A stretch of DNA of 64,000 bases from Gelidibacter mesophilus DSM 14095 (lineage in GTDB: Bacteria; Bacteroidota; Bacteroidia; Flavobacteriales; Flavobacteriaceae), in NCBI RefSeq assembly GCF_000423005.1, contig NZ_AUHD01000010.1, positions 79,260 to 143,259 of the forward strand, written 5' to 3'. Position 1 is the stretch's first letter; each line of letters starts with the position of its first letter. The notes under the pieces are model-generated. The model was not told the DNA's origin and searched no databases. It worked only from the letters and a program-made list of their open reading frames with translations. Made by a program: the position numbers and the translations under genes. This document shows, piece after piece, positions 26,814 to 36,552 of this stretch.

Positions 26814-28070
26814 ATGGACATCCAACTGGAAAAAAAGCGCTTTTCAACTCAAAAACTACTTATTATAGGTGGCATTATTCTTTTAATAGCACTCATCGTT
26901 TTTGTCATTTTCTCCTCAATGGGAGGTTCAAAGCTCAATGTGGAAAAAGAACGGATCAGTATTAATACGGTTGAAAAAGGTGTTTTTCAGGAGAATATTC
27001 CTGTCAACGGCATTGTGATGCCAATTACAACCATCTATTTAGACGCGTTGGAAGGTGGCCGTGTGGAAGAGAAATTTGTAGAAGATGGCGCCATCCTTAA
27101 AAAAGGCGATCCTATTTTGAGATTATCAAACACTGATCTAGAATTGAGCCTCATCAATCAAGAAACACAAGTGTACAATCTATTGACCCAAATGCAGATC
27201 TCGCAAAATGCAGCCCGTCAGAACACCATCAATAAACTTAACCAAAACACAGATGTGGAGAGTGGGTTAATAGAGGCCAAAAGGCTTTATGAGCTCAATA
27301 GCAAATTGTACGAGAAAAAAGTGATTGCAAGGCAGGACTACATCAAGGCAAAAAACGAATATGATTATCAAAAGGAACGAATGCAGTTGTCCAAACAAAT
27401 ATTAAGTGAGGATTCGATTGCCGTAAAACAGGAACAAAGCCAAGTACAGAATAGTTACGCACGTACACAAAACGCATTGGAACTGATGCGCAGAAAAGTA
27501 GCGGACTTAGTCGTAAAAGCACCTGTTGATGGACAAGTGACGTCCTTGGATGCTGAAATTGGCCAATCAAAAAACAAAGGGGAACGTTTGGGACAAATTG
27601 ATGTTTTGAGCGGATTTAAAGTCCGCGCAGATATCGATGAACATTATATCTCTCGAATTTATAATGGACAAACAGGGAAGTTTACCATGAGCGGGAAAAG
27701 TTACAGTTTGAGCATTAAAAAAGTGTACACGCAGGTGACCAATGGGAGATTTCAAGTGGATATGCAGTTTGAAGAAGATATCCCGGACGGCATCCGTCGC
27801 GGGCAGACTTTGCAGATTCGGTTGGCTTTAAGCGACGAGAAACAAGCAGTGTTGATTCCGAAGGGCGGATTTTTTCAACAAACTGGCGGCAATTGGATCT
27901 TTAAGATCAGCGAAAATGGAGACACCGCCTACAAGGTGGATATTACTTTAGGCAGTCAGAACACAGAGTATTATGAAGTGCTTAGCGGCCTCCAACCCGG
28001 GGATAAAGTTATTACCAGCAGTTATGACAATTATGGAGACGTGCAGGAATTGGTATTGAAATCCCCCTAA
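26814..28070 (+). CDS. MacA/HlyD-like periplasmic adaptor
   Basis: 418-residue membrane-fusion protein. TM anchor at about 14-34 (LLIIGGIILLIALIVFVIFSS), a split biotinyl-lipoyl domain (LEGGRVEEKFVEDGAILKKGDPIL and VVKAPVDGQVTSLDAEIG), a long alpha-hairpin coiled coil (about 120-225, Gln/Lys-rich), beta-barrel and membrane-proximal domains. In MacAB systems the adaptor links the inner-membrane ABC transporter to TolC; no TolC-like gene is in this cluster. First gene of the ABC array. Its last Pro codon and stop lie within an intergenic repeat (CCCCCTAAACCCCCGAAG). Confidence 0.92.
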   Translation: MDIQLEKKRFSTQKLLIIGGIILLIALIVFVIFSSMGGSKLNVEKERISINTVEKGVFQENIPVNGIVMPITTIYLDALEGGRVEEKFVEDGAILKKGDPILRLSNTDLELSLINQETQVYNLLTQMQISQNAARQNTINKLNQNTDVESGLIEAKRLYELNSKLYEKKVIARQDYIKAKNEYDYQKERMQLSKQILSEDSIAVKQEQSQVQNSYARTQNALELMRRKVADLVVKAPVDGQVTSLDAEIGQSKNKGERLGQIDVLSGFKVRADIDEHYISRIYNGQTGKFTMSGKSYSLSIKKVYTQVTNGRFQVDMQFEEDIPDGIRRGQTLQIRLALSDEKQAVLIPKGGFFQQTGGNWIFKISENGDTAYKVDITLGSQNTEYYEVLSGLQPGDKVITSSYDNYGDVQELVLKSP

Positions 28071-28134
28071 ACCCCCGAAGTGGGACTTCTAGCAAGACCT
28101 GCAAGATAGGAGCCAAGCGGTCCTTTTAGGTCTT
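28062..28134. repeat. Intergenic repeat: CCCC(T)AA-CCCCGAAG element plus stem-loop
   Basis: CCCCCTAAACCCCCGAAGTGGG begins inside the adaptor's stop region and resembles copies at 28893 and 31463. Further on, AAGACCT (28094-28100) pairs with AGGTCTT (28128-28134), with an inner AGGA/TCCT, making an imperfect hairpin. No coding potential is seen. Confidence 0.6.
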
Positions 28135-28213
28135 ATAACGAGGAAATAACCAATCTCCTTGGAGATCTGAAAAGAAAATAACCAATAGAAAACCAACGAT
28201 AATTATTACAACC

Positions 28214-28900
28214 ATGATAAAAATAACAGATTTAGAAAAGTACTACGCTACCGAGGAAGTCCGAACGATTGCGCTCAACAAATTGTCCTTTAACGTAAAG
28301 GAAGGGGAATTTGTGGCTATAATGGGTCCATCCGGTTGCGGGAAGTCCACCTTGTTGAATATTTTGGGACTGTTGGACGATCCGGACGGTGGCAGCTTTA
28401 TTTTTAATGACATTGAAGTCTCTGGCTTTAATGAACGGAAACGTGCTGAACTGCGCAAGCACAACATCGGCTTCGTGTTCCAAAGCTTTAACTTGATCGA
28501 TGAATTGACGGTCTTTGAAAACGTGGAGTTGCCGCTGATCTACACTGGGGTGAAAGCGGCCGAAAGAAAGGAACGTGTAGAAGCGGTTTTGGAAAAAATG
28601 CAGATTATGCATCGTAGAAAACACTTTCCGCAGCAATTATCCGGAGGACAACAACAGCGGGTGGCGGTAGCCAGGGCGGTAGTGAACAATCCTAAACTCA
28701 TCCTTGCCGATGAGCCTACCGGGAATTTGGACAGCAGCAATGGTAATGAGGTAATGGCCCTGTTGACCGAATTAAACGAAGCAGGAACTACGATCATCAT
28801 GGTGACCCACAGCGAACACGATGCTAAATACAGCCACCGTATCATCCGTATGCTCGATGGGCAGAAGGTGACGGAGAATATTTTGATGGAGGCCCCCTAA
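28214..28900 (+). CDS. MacB/LolD-type ABC transporter ATPase
   Basis: 228-residue ATP-binding subunit. Walker A GPSGCGKST (about 37-45), Q-loop FVFQSFNL, signature LSGGQQQRVAVARAV, Walker B LILADEPTGNLDSS and switch His in VTHSEH are all intact. By family knowledge it would power FtsX-type permeases that do mechanical work across the envelope (MacB, LolCDE, FtsEX) rather than classical channel transport. It lies between the adaptor and the permease array. The final Ala-Pro-stop comes from the repeated CCCCCTAA element. Confidence 0.95.
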   Translation: MIKITDLEKYYATEEVRTIALNKLSFNVKEGEFVAIMGPSGCGKSTLLNILGLLDDPDGGSFIFNDIEVSGFNERKRAELRKHNIGFVFQSFNLIDELTVFENVELPLIYTGVKAAERKERVEAVLEKMQIMHRRKHFPQQLSGGQQQRVAVARAVVNNPKLILADEPTGNLDSSNGNEVMALLTELNEAGTTIIMVTHSEHDAKYSHRIIRMLDGQKVTENILMEAP

Positions 28901-28981
28901 TCCCCGAAGGGGTAATGCTTACTCGAACGGGAGTATAAATAAAAACTAAGAATTGAGTCATTGCGAGGCACGAAGCAATCT
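28893..28981. repeat. Composite intergenic repeat, copy 1
   Basis: CCCCCTAATCCCCGAAGGGG followed by TAATGCTTACTCG, AATAAAAA and, at 28957-28981, the element GTCATTGCGAGG ... CGAAGCAATCT. The same order of blocks returns at 31463-31553. Its first bases encode the end of the upstream ATPase gene. Confidence 0.8.
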
Positions 28982-29012
28982 AACTGACAGAGATTTTTAA
29001 AACATAAGAAAA

Positions 29013-31460
29013 ATGATACGGAATTATTTCAAAATCGCATGGCGAAACATCTGGAAGAACAAACTCTTCTCTGTCATTAACGTGATCAGTTTAGCCATTG
29101 GCTTGAGTGCGTCTTTTGTGATTGGCCTCATGGTGTATTATGACTTTACTTTTGATAACTTCCATAAAGATGGAGATTTAATCTATCGCATTACTACGGT
29201 TTACGGTTCTCCGGAAGGGGAGGATTATAATTACGGGGTCTCCGTGCCATTGATTGCAGAAGTCAAGGAAAATTTATCGGGGATTCAACTAGCGACTGCT
29301 TTCTTTACGACCGAGCCGAGTAGGGTAATGAACACGTCCTTTTCAAAAGCTTATAACAATCCTGAAAAAGTAATTTTTGCCGATCCCGATTTTTTTAAGT
29401 TTCTTGATTATGAATGGCTTGCGGGCCACCCCGAATCGGCCATGGCATCTCCCAATCAGGTGGTGCTTACTGAAACGCGGGCCAAAAAATATTTCCCCAA
29501 TAAAAGCTATCAAGACATCTTGGGTGAAACGCTTGTTTATGACGATTCCGTTTCCACAACGGTTACGGGCATAGTCGCCAATTTTAAAGAACGCACCGAC
29601 TTTACTTTTGAGGAAATGATTTCCTTGGAAACCGGGAAGCAGTCTTATCTGAAAGATCAAATAACGGACGGAAATTGGAACAGCACAAGTTCCATGACCC
29701 AATTGTTTGTCAAACTCAACAGTAAAAATGCCCTTTCTACCGCAAAAAAGCAGCTTAACGATATCGCCAAGAAAAACGAAAGTAAAGATGCAGTGAAATA
29801 TGGCGAATATCGCAGCTTTTATATGCAACCCTTGAAGGAGCTCCATTTTGGCGAAACCGATGGCATCTTTGATTTTACGGAGCATGTCGCCAACAAAAAG
29901 GTATTGCTGGGTTTGTTATGGATTGCCGCATTTTTATTGCTTTTAGGATGCATCAATTTCATCAATCTCAATACCGCGCAAGCCACGCAACGTGCCAAGG
30001 AAATCGGGATTCGTAAAACTTTGGGCAGCTCCAAAAAACAATTGGTATTTCAATTTCTTTGGGAAACCTTTTTGCTGACCCTTATTTCGGGATTGTTCTC
30101 TATTGTTTTGGCCGCAGGATTGCTAAACGTATTTGAAGATTTTACGCCGGAAGGACTTCATTTTGGATTGTTTGCAGATCCGCTGATCATCGCATTCGCA
30201 GGTGTTTTGATTGTCACCATTAGTCTGCTTTCAGGATTCTATCCGGCCTTGGTGCTCTCGTCATTCAAGCCGATCTCAGTATTGAAAAATCGGGTGTTTT
30301 CGACCAATAACCATATTTCACTGAGAAAGGGATTGATTGTTTTTCAGTTTATTATTGCCCAAGTCTTTATTATTTCAACGGTTGCCGTAGGACGACAGAT
30401 CCATTTTTTGATGAAAAAGGATATGGGCTTTAAAACCGAAGCCATCACCAACATCAGAACGCCTTGGATGGATTCTTCCCTTGAAAAGCGTGAAGTGTTG
30501 ATCCAAAAATTAAATTCCATCCCGCAAATAGAGAACGTAAGTCTTGGCGGTTCGCCGCCGGCATCTTTTAACACCCATGCTACTAATGCCATTTATCGGG
30601 ATGGAAAAAAAGAAATACGTAGCGATCTGGAATTATTATATGGCGATGATCAGTATTTGGAATTATACGACATCCATCTTATGGCAGGTCGCCAACTTCG
30701 TAATGATTCCATCCATGAATATATTATCAATGATACTTATCGCAAATTATTGGGATTTGAAACGCCGCAGGAAGCAATCGGCAAAATGGTTAGCCAAGGG
30801 GAAGAGGCCGTGCCCATTGTTGGAGTGATGGAAGATTTTAATCAGCGATCCCTAAAATCGAAAATTCAGCCCATGGCCTTTGTGGGCGATTGGAACCGAA
30901 AGCGCTATTCGCAATTCAATACGCTGCATCTTCAATTGAACAAAGCAAGTTCCGACAATTGGCCAACCGCGATTGCAAAGGCCGAAGAAGCATGGAAAAG
31001 AATGTATTCCGAATCGGACTTTAAAATGGAATTTATAGACCAATCCATTGCAAAGTTTTACCTACAGGAACGCAGTATGACCAAGCTGCTCAATTGGGCG
31101 ACACTTCTTTCGGTCTTGATCAGCTGTCTTGGGCTATTGGGCTTGGTGATCTATACCACCGAAAGACGGGTCAAGGAAATTGGGATCCGCAAGATTTTGG
31201 GAGCCTCATTGGTACAGCTCAATGTATTGCTTTGTAAGGACTTTTTAGTGCTGGTCCTTTTGGCTTTTGTCATTGCGGCACCTATTGCGTGGTATGGATT
31301 ACATAATTGGCTTCAGGATTATGCCTATAAAACGAATTTGAGCTGGTGGATTTTTGCGGTCAGCGGATTGGGAATAAGTGGATTGGCTCTGGTAATTATG
31401 AGTGTGAAAACACTTTCTACGTCCAGTAAGAATCCGGTAAAAAGTTTACGAACCGAATAA
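29013..31460 (+). CDS. MacB/FtsX-type ABC permease 1 of 5
   Basis: 815 residues with two permease lobes: TM1 (about 20-42), a MacB periplasmic core domain, three TM helices (about 290-410), TM5 (about 430), a second periplasmic domain and three C-terminal TM helices (about 685-800). The sequence IRNYFKIAWRNIWKNKLFS at the start, KEIGIRKTLGSSKKQLVFQFLWE after the first lobe and KEIGIRKILGASLVQLNVLLCKDFL in the second are family marks. The last residues KNPVKSLRTE recur in the other permeases. Which ATPase it uses is not certain; the adjacent one is likely. Confidence 0.93.
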   Translation: MIRNYFKIAWRNIWKNKLFSVINVISLAIGLSASFVIGLMVYYDFTFDNFHKDGDLIYRITTVYGSPEGEDYNYGVSVPLIAEVKENLSGIQLATAFFTTEPSRVMNTSFSKAYNNPEKVIFADPDFFKFLDYEWLAGHPESAMASPNQVVLTETRAKKYFPNKSYQDILGETLVYDDSVSTTVTGIVANFKERTDFTFEEMISLETGKQSYLKDQITDGNWNSTSSMTQLFVKLNSKNALSTAKKQLNDIAKKNESKDAVKYGEYRSFYMQPLKELHFGETDGIFDFTEHVANKKVLLGLLWIAAFLLLLGCINFINLNTAQATQRAKEIGIRKTLGSSKKQLVFQFLWETFLLTLISGLFSIVLAAGLLNVFEDFTPEGLHFGLFADPLIIAFAGVLIVTISLLSGFYPALVLSSFKPISVLKNRVFSTNNHISLRKGLIVFQFIIAQVFIISTVAVGRQIHFLMKKDMGFKTEAITNIRTPWMDSSLEKREVLIQKLNSIPQIENVSLGGSPPASFNTHATNAIYRDGKKEIRSDLELLYGDDQYLELYDIHLMAGRQLRNDSIHEYIINDTYRKLLGFETPQEAIGKMVSQGEEAVPIVGVMEDFNQRSLKSKIQPMAFVGDWNRKRYSQFNTLHLQLNKASSDNWPTAIAKAEEAWKRMYSESDFKMEFIDQSIAKFYLQERSMTKLLNWATLLSVLISCLGLLGLVIYTTERRVKEIGIRKILGASLVQLNVLLCKDFLVLVLLAFVIAAPIAWYGLHNWLQDYAYKTNLSWWIFAVSGLGISGLALVIMSVKTLSTSSKNPVKSLRTE

Positions 31461-31462
31461 AA

Positions 31463-31553
31463 GCCCTCTAGCCCCCGAAGGGGGAACGCTTACTCGGACG
31501 GTATTATAAATAAAAAATTCAGAACTGGGTCATTGCGAGGCGCGAAGCAATCT
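31463..31553. repeat. Composite intergenic repeat, copy 2
   Basis: CCCTCTAGCCCCCGAAGGGGG, CTTACTCGGACGG, TATAAATAAAAAA and GTCATTGCGAGG ... CGAAGCAATCT (31529-31553), in the same block order as at 28893-28981 with scattered substitutions. Confidence 0.8.
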
Positions 31554-31581
31554 AATTGTGAAGTCTTTAAAACATAAAATT

Positions 31582-34002
31582 ATGATCAGAAATTATATAA
31601 AAATCGCTTGGCGAAGTCTTCAGAAGAATAAACTTCAGACAATTATCAACCTATTGGGCTTAACCGTGGGTACGGTGTGCTGTTTGAGCATCCTTATCTA
31701 TGTGATCGCCCAATTTGGGTATGAAGAACAATTCTCAGATTCGGAATCCATTTATAGAATTAATACGGTCATCACAGAGCACGCTAATGGCGAGACGTCC
31801 GCAGGGTCATCGCCACCCATTGCTATGGCGATGAAAGCCGATTTCCCGGAAGTCGTTGAGGCCTGTAGAGTTGTATATTTTGGCGCCGGTAACGACGGAC
31901 TTTTAAGAAATCCAGAAACGGATCAAGCCTATTATGAATCCCGAGGTTACCTGGCAGATTCTACATTCTTCAAAGTATTCGATTACCCTTTTGTTGAAGG
32001 CACTTCAAAAGGTGCTCTAACAGCACCAAATTCAATCGTGCTTTCTGAAACCTTGGCCAAAAAACTCTTCGGATCAAAAAATGCCTTGAACAAAACTTTG
32101 ATCCTGGGAAGTGGGGCGGCAGAACAGACGCTTAACATAAAAGGTGTTTTTAAGGATGGTTTTGGAAAATCGCACTTAAATCCCAACTATATTTTGACTA
32201 TGGATTCCGGTGGATTAGGCCAACAGGTATTGTCCGTCACTAATTTTGCTACGGAAAATTTCGCTAAAAGTTATGTCAAATTAAAGACGGGAACAAAAGC
32301 ATCCCGTGTGGAAGCAAAACTTCCGGGATTTTTAGAACGACATGGAGCGAAGGACTTTGCTGAGGTTGGTTTCCACAAAATATTATCCTTGCAAAAAATC
32401 ACGGATATTCATCTGTATTCAAAAGATGTCAGATTTCAGATTGGGAGCGTTTCGGACATTAACTATTTGTATATGTTGCTTCTTTTGGCCCTGTTCATCC
32501 AATTGGTGGCCTGTATCAATTTTATCAATCTCAGTACGGCCCACGCCAATAAGCGGGCTAAGGAAATTGGGGTGCGTAAAGCCATCGGTGCAGATAGGAA
32601 GGATTTGGTACGGCAGTTTTTAGGAGAGTCCGTGCTGCTGTCACTTGTCGCTTCGGTGCTCAGCATTCCACTAACCGCGCTGGCATTACCTTACGTAAAT
32701 ACCTTGACCCAAGGTGACATCGGTTATGTCAATCTCTTCGATTGGCGACTTTTAATAGCACTCTTGGTTTTGGGGGTCACGACGGGGCTTATTGCTGGCC
32801 TGTATCCTGCGCTTATTTTGTCAGCCATTAAACCTGTAAAAGTTTTAAAAGCGTCCGTAAATCTTAATTTGGGGAATGGTTATTTGCGAAAAGCATTGGT
32901 GGTGTTTCAGTTTGTGGTTTCTATCGGCTTGATTTCTACAGTCATCATCATCACCCAACAGGTAAACTATGCCCAACAGATGGATATGGGTTTTGATAAA
33001 GAGAATCTGATTGCGATCCGGTTGGGAACACAAGATCTTTCCGAGAACTTCGGTGCCATTCAATCCAACTTCCAAACGATAAATGGGATTAGTAAAGTTG
33101 CGGGTACCAATTATTATCCGTCGGCATTTATCATGGGTGATATGGGGTTGATCCTTCCGGGAGGAAACTTGGCCGATCGCACCATCGTGCATTATAATGG
33201 GGTGACACCAGAATACCTCGAAACGGTCGAAACTGCGCTGCTTGTTGGTCGCACCTTACGCTCTAATGATGGTAATCAGATTTTGGTCAACAAGGCAACG
33301 CTTGATGCTTTCAATATTTCTTTGGAAAAGTCTGTTGGTTCAAAGCTTGTGAACTCCAATGGTGGCGAAACCGATGAATTCGAGATTGTAGGGGTGACGG
33401 CCGATTTTAATTTTGGAAGTTTAAAGGATAAAATAGAGCCCATGTTGCTCTACAACGAAACCGAACCCGATTGGGTGCTGCTCAAAGCAGACACCCAAAA
33501 TTTCGAGGCTCTTCTTAATAACCTTGAAAGCGCTTGGAAAACCATAAATCCCAACACGCCGTTTGTGTTCACTTTTGTGGATAAGGAAGTCGAGAAATTA
33601 TATGCGGAAGAAAAACGCTTGGGCAAAATATCGGTGGTGTTTACGTCTTTGGCCATATTGATTAGTTGCTTAGGATTGTTCGGTCTGATTTCTTTCGTGG
33701 CAGAGCAGAAGAAAAAGGAGATTGGCATCCGTAAAGTCTTGGGTGCAAGTGTGCAAAATGTAGTCCGGCTATTAACCAAGGATTTTTTAAGGTTGGTAGG
33801 TATTGCTTTTATCATTGCGACACCATTGGCCTATATCGTTATGCAAAACTGGTTGGAGGATTTCCCATACCGAATTGCCATCGAATGGTGGGTGTTTGTG
33901 ATTGCAGGAGCTGCGGCGTTGATTATAACGCTTTTGACCGTGAGCTTTCAAGCCATAAAAGCAGCGGTTGCGAATCCGGTAAAAAGTTTACGAACCGAAT
34001 AA
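31582..34002 (+). CDS. MacB/FtsX-type ABC permease 2 of 5
   Basis: 806 residues from the ATG at 31582 (MIRNYIKIAWRSL), which aligns with the starts of the other permeases; an ATG 8 codons upstream lies in repeat DNA and is rejected. Two lobes, each a periplasmic MacB-type core domain plus TM bundle: first TM cluster around 290-415 with KEIGVRKAIGADRKDLVRQF, second around 680-800 with KEIGIRKVLGASVQNVVRLLTKDFLRLVG. The C-terminal VSFQAIKAAVANPVKSLRTE is nearly identical to that of permeases 3 and 4, while the periplasmic parts are clearly different. Confidence 0.93.
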   Translation: MIRNYIKIAWRSLQKNKLQTIINLLGLTVGTVCCLSILIYVIAQFGYEEQFSDSESIYRINTVITEHANGETSAGSSPPIAMAMKADFPEVVEACRVVYFGAGNDGLLRNPETDQAYYESRGYLADSTFFKVFDYPFVEGTSKGALTAPNSIVLSETLAKKLFGSKNALNKTLILGSGAAEQTLNIKGVFKDGFGKSHLNPNYILTMDSGGLGQQVLSVTNFATENFAKSYVKLKTGTKASRVEAKLPGFLERHGAKDFAEVGFHKILSLQKITDIHLYSKDVRFQIGSVSDINYLYMLLLLALFIQLVACINFINLSTAHANKRAKEIGVRKAIGADRKDLVRQFLGESVLLSLVASVLSIPLTALALPYVNTLTQGDIGYVNLFDWRLLIALLVLGVTTGLIAGLYPALILSAIKPVKVLKASVNLNLGNGYLRKALVVFQFVVSIGLISTVIIITQQVNYAQQMDMGFDKENLIAIRLGTQDLSENFGAIQSNFQTINGISKVAGTNYYPSAFIMGDMGLILPGGNLADRTIVHYNGVTPEYLETVETALLVGRTLRSNDGNQILVNKATLDAFNISLEKSVGSKLVNSNGGETDEFEIVGVTADFNFGSLKDKIEPMLLYNETEPDWVLLKADTQNFEALLNNLESAWKTINPNTPFVFTFVDKEVEKLYAEEKRLGKISVVFTSLAILISCLGLFGLISFVAEQKKKEIGIRKVLGASVQNVVRLLTKDFLRLVGIAFIIATPLAYIVMQNWLEDFPYRIAIEWWVFVIAGAAALIITLLTVSFQAIKAAVANPVKSLRTE

Positions 34003-34010
34003 CGTTAATC

Positions 34011-34095
34011 AGACCTCACAGGTTTCAAAAACCTGTGAGGTCTTAGAAAATATAAAATTATGATCAGAAATTATTTTAAAATCGCGTGGCGGAAC
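34011..34095. repeat. Junction repeat with hairpin, copy 1 (85-bp block)
   Basis: Hairpin GACCTCACAGGTTT (34012-34025), loop CAA, AAACCTGTGAGGTC (34029-34042), then TTAGAAAATATAAAATT and the first 36 bases of the next permease gene. The whole 85 bp is repeated without a change at 36468-36552. Confidence 0.9.
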
Positions 34096-36459
34096 ATTCG
34101 CGCGAACAAACTCTTCACCGTATTAAATATCGCGGGGTTGGCCATTGGTATTTGTGTGTGCATTATCTTGTTTTCCTTTGTGAATACAGAGCTTAGTTTT
34201 GATAAGATGTATTCTAATTCTGATGACATTTATAGGGTAAATATGGAAACTTCAGAAGAATACAATTTTGAAACCTGGGCGACCATGCCTAACGCTGTTG
34301 GCCCGGCATTGGAGCAGGACATTCCTCAGATAAAAAGAATGGCGCGACTCATTAAAGATGATTTTGGCGCTACGGCATCCTTAAAGATCGGCGATAAGAA
34401 TTTTACTGAAAACAACCTCTATTTGGCAGATTCTTCGGTTTTTAAAATGTTTGATTTTGAATTTCTTCAAGGAAATGTTGAAACTGCTTTTTCAAAACCT
34501 AAGTCGGTTGTGCTTTCGCAGACCACCAAAAAACGTCTGTTTGGTAACCAAGAAGCAATGGGGCAACTTATAACCGTAAATAATCATGACACTTTGGAAG
34601 TTTCAGGAATTTATGCCGATTTACCCAAAATCAGCGTGATGGACTTTAATATGGTCTATAATATTATGGACTCCTGGATGGGCACCAATGTGTACTGGAG
34701 CAATGCCAGCTATGAAACCTTTGTCCAACTTGAGCCTAATGCGAATATTCCCGAAATTGAGAATCAAGCCTCCGCTTTAATCGATAAATATGTGGATAAA
34801 GAAGACCAATATTTTACGAAATTCTTGCTGCAGCCGCTCACAAAAATCCATTTGTATTCGGCGGAGGTCAGAGAAGGGTATTCAACAAAATTGGGGAGCA
34901 TCACGACCATTAAAAGCCTCCTTTTCTTGTCTTTGCTAGTACTTTTTATAGCCTGTATCAACTATATGAACCTTGCCACCGCTAATTCTCGAAAACGGGC
35001 AAAGAGTATTGGAATGAATAAGGTTTTGGGCGCCAGCAGACGCCATATGCTATCCTTGTTTTATGTCGAAACCGGAATTATGGTGTTTTTATCCATTGTG
35101 ATCGGGTATGCTATTTCTTTTTTGATACTCCCATTGTTTAGAAGTATTACGGGGAATGAACTCGGGTATCAAGATCTATTAGCCGCACCAATTTTAATCG
35201 GATTATTAATTATCTGGATTCTGGTCACGCTCATTGCAGGTAGTTACCCAGCAATCTCAATGTCGAGTATCTCTCCGCTTATTTTGGTGAATAAATCTAA
35301 GACAAAAGGTGCGGCTTCTGAGTTGGTGCGCAAAGGATTGGTAGTCTTTCAATTCGCTGCTTCTATTGTCTTGATCATTGCGGTGACGGTTATCCTTCAG
35401 CAGATGTCCTTCATAAAAAATAAAAATTTGGGTTATGACCCTAGCGGAATCGTTGCGGTTTCGGTCAGCTCTGCTGAAACTGGGCAACAAATTCAAAGTT
35501 TGATTAAAAGTTTGGAACGACAGGTGGCGGTGGAAAGTGTTTCTGCCGTACAATCCATGCCCGGCGCCAATGAGAGTGGACGGGCGGTGCTCAAATTGGC
35601 TACGGACAATACAGGAATGCCCATAGCCAGTTGCCGTACGGATGGGAATATTGTTCAAACCCTAAAGCTAAATGTTCTGGCTGGGACTGAACTTCCAGAG
35701 ACAATTACCGAGGGGGATTCCATTATTTATACCTTGATCAATGAGAAAATCCTTAATTATTTGGGCTATCAGACCCCTGACGAAGCCATTGGGAAAATAA
35801 TCCATACTGAATTGGGCCCGAGAGCCCTAATCACCGGCGTGGTGGAGAATTTCAATTTTAATTCGCTTAAGGAAGATATTGGTGGTTATATGTACTATAA
35901 ATCGCGCAGGGCTCCAGAAGGGATTCGCACCCTTTTAGTGCGCTATAACTCACAAAATCTGTCTCAATTTATGGAGCAATTGCAGTCAACTTTCAACGAA
36001 GCCTTACCAAACACAGCGTTTGATTATCAGTTTTTGGACCGACATGTGGCGCAGTTATATGCATCTGAGGAAAGGACAGCGCGTACGGCGACTATTTTTT
36101 CAGCCCTCGCCATTTTTATCGCCTGTTTGGGTCTGTTTGGATTGGCAGCATTTACAGCAGAGCAACGCCGAAAGGAAATTGGGGTACGGAAGGTGTTAGG
36201 TGCCACAGTTACTGGCATCACTCAATTATTGTCCAAGGATTTTTTGAAATTGGTTTTGGTGGCGTTTGTCATCGCGGCTCCAGTTGCGTATTGGCTAATG
36301 CACAAATGGTTATTGGATTTTGCGTATCGGACGGAGATAACCTGGTGGGTTTTTGTTTTTGCAGGGCTTGCTGCCCTGTTGATTGCATTGCTGACCGTTA
36401 GTTTTCAAGCCATAAAAGCTGCGGTCGCCAATCCGGTAAAAAGTTTGAGAACAGAGTAA
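34060..36459 (+). CDS. MacB/FtsX-type ABC permease 3 of 5
   Basis: 799 residues with the same two-lobe plan (TM1 about 20-42; TM2-4 about 285-405; TM5 about 425; TM6-8 about 675-790). Family marks: WRNIRANKLFTVLNIAGLAIG, RAKSIGMNKVLGASRRHMLSLF in the first lobe (Met-Asn instead of the usual Ile-Arg in IGIRK) and KEIGVRKVLGATVTGITQLLSKDFLKLV in the second. The stop is followed at once by the junction hairpin repeat. The interior is not close to its neighbours, so this is not a simple recent gene copy. Confidence 0.93.
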   Translation: MIRNYFKIAWRNIRANKLFTVLNIAGLAIGICVCIILFSFVNTELSFDKMYSNSDDIYRVNMETSEEYNFETWATMPNAVGPALEQDIPQIKRMARLIKDDFGATASLKIGDKNFTENNLYLADSSVFKMFDFEFLQGNVETAFSKPKSVVLSQTTKKRLFGNQEAMGQLITVNNHDTLEVSGIYADLPKISVMDFNMVYNIMDSWMGTNVYWSNASYETFVQLEPNANIPEIENQASALIDKYVDKEDQYFTKFLLQPLTKIHLYSAEVREGYSTKLGSITTIKSLLFLSLLVLFIACINYMNLATANSRKRAKSIGMNKVLGASRRHMLSLFYVETGIMVFLSIVIGYAISFLILPLFRSITGNELGYQDLLAAPILIGLLIIWILVTLIAGSYPAISMSSISPLILVNKSKTKGAASELVRKGLVVFQFAASIVLIIAVTVILQQMSFIKNKNLGYDPSGIVAVSVSSAETGQQIQSLIKSLERQVAVESVSAVQSMPGANESGRAVLKLATDNTGMPIASCRTDGNIVQTLKLNVLAGTELPETITEGDSIIYTLINEKILNYLGYQTPDEAIGKIIHTELGPRALITGVVENFNFNSLKEDIGGYMYYKSRRAPEGIRTLLVRYNSQNLSQFMEQLQSTFNEALPNTAFDYQFLDRHVAQLYASEERTARTATIFSALAIFIACLGLFGLAAFTAEQRRKEIGVRKVLGATVTGITQLLSKDFLKLVLVAFVIAAPVAYWLMHKWLLDFAYRTEITWWVFVFAGLAALLIALLTVSFQAIKAAVANPVKSLRTE

Positions 36460-36467
36460 CGTTAAAT

Positions 36468-36552
36468 AGACCTCACAGGTTTCAAAAACCTGTGAGGTCT
36501 TAGAAAATATAAAATTATGATCAGAAATTATTTTAAAATCGCGTGGCGGAAC
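36468..36552. repeat. Junction repeat with hairpin, copy 2
   Basis: Arms at 36469-36482 and 36486-36499, loop CAA; identical to copy 1 over 85 bp, including the first codons of the following permease up to TGGCGGAAC. Confidence 0.9.

Noticed and set aside
29343..29885. 180-codon minus-strand frame opposite permease 1
   Set aside because: It is the antisense shadow of a well-supported coding gene; the translation shows no domain.
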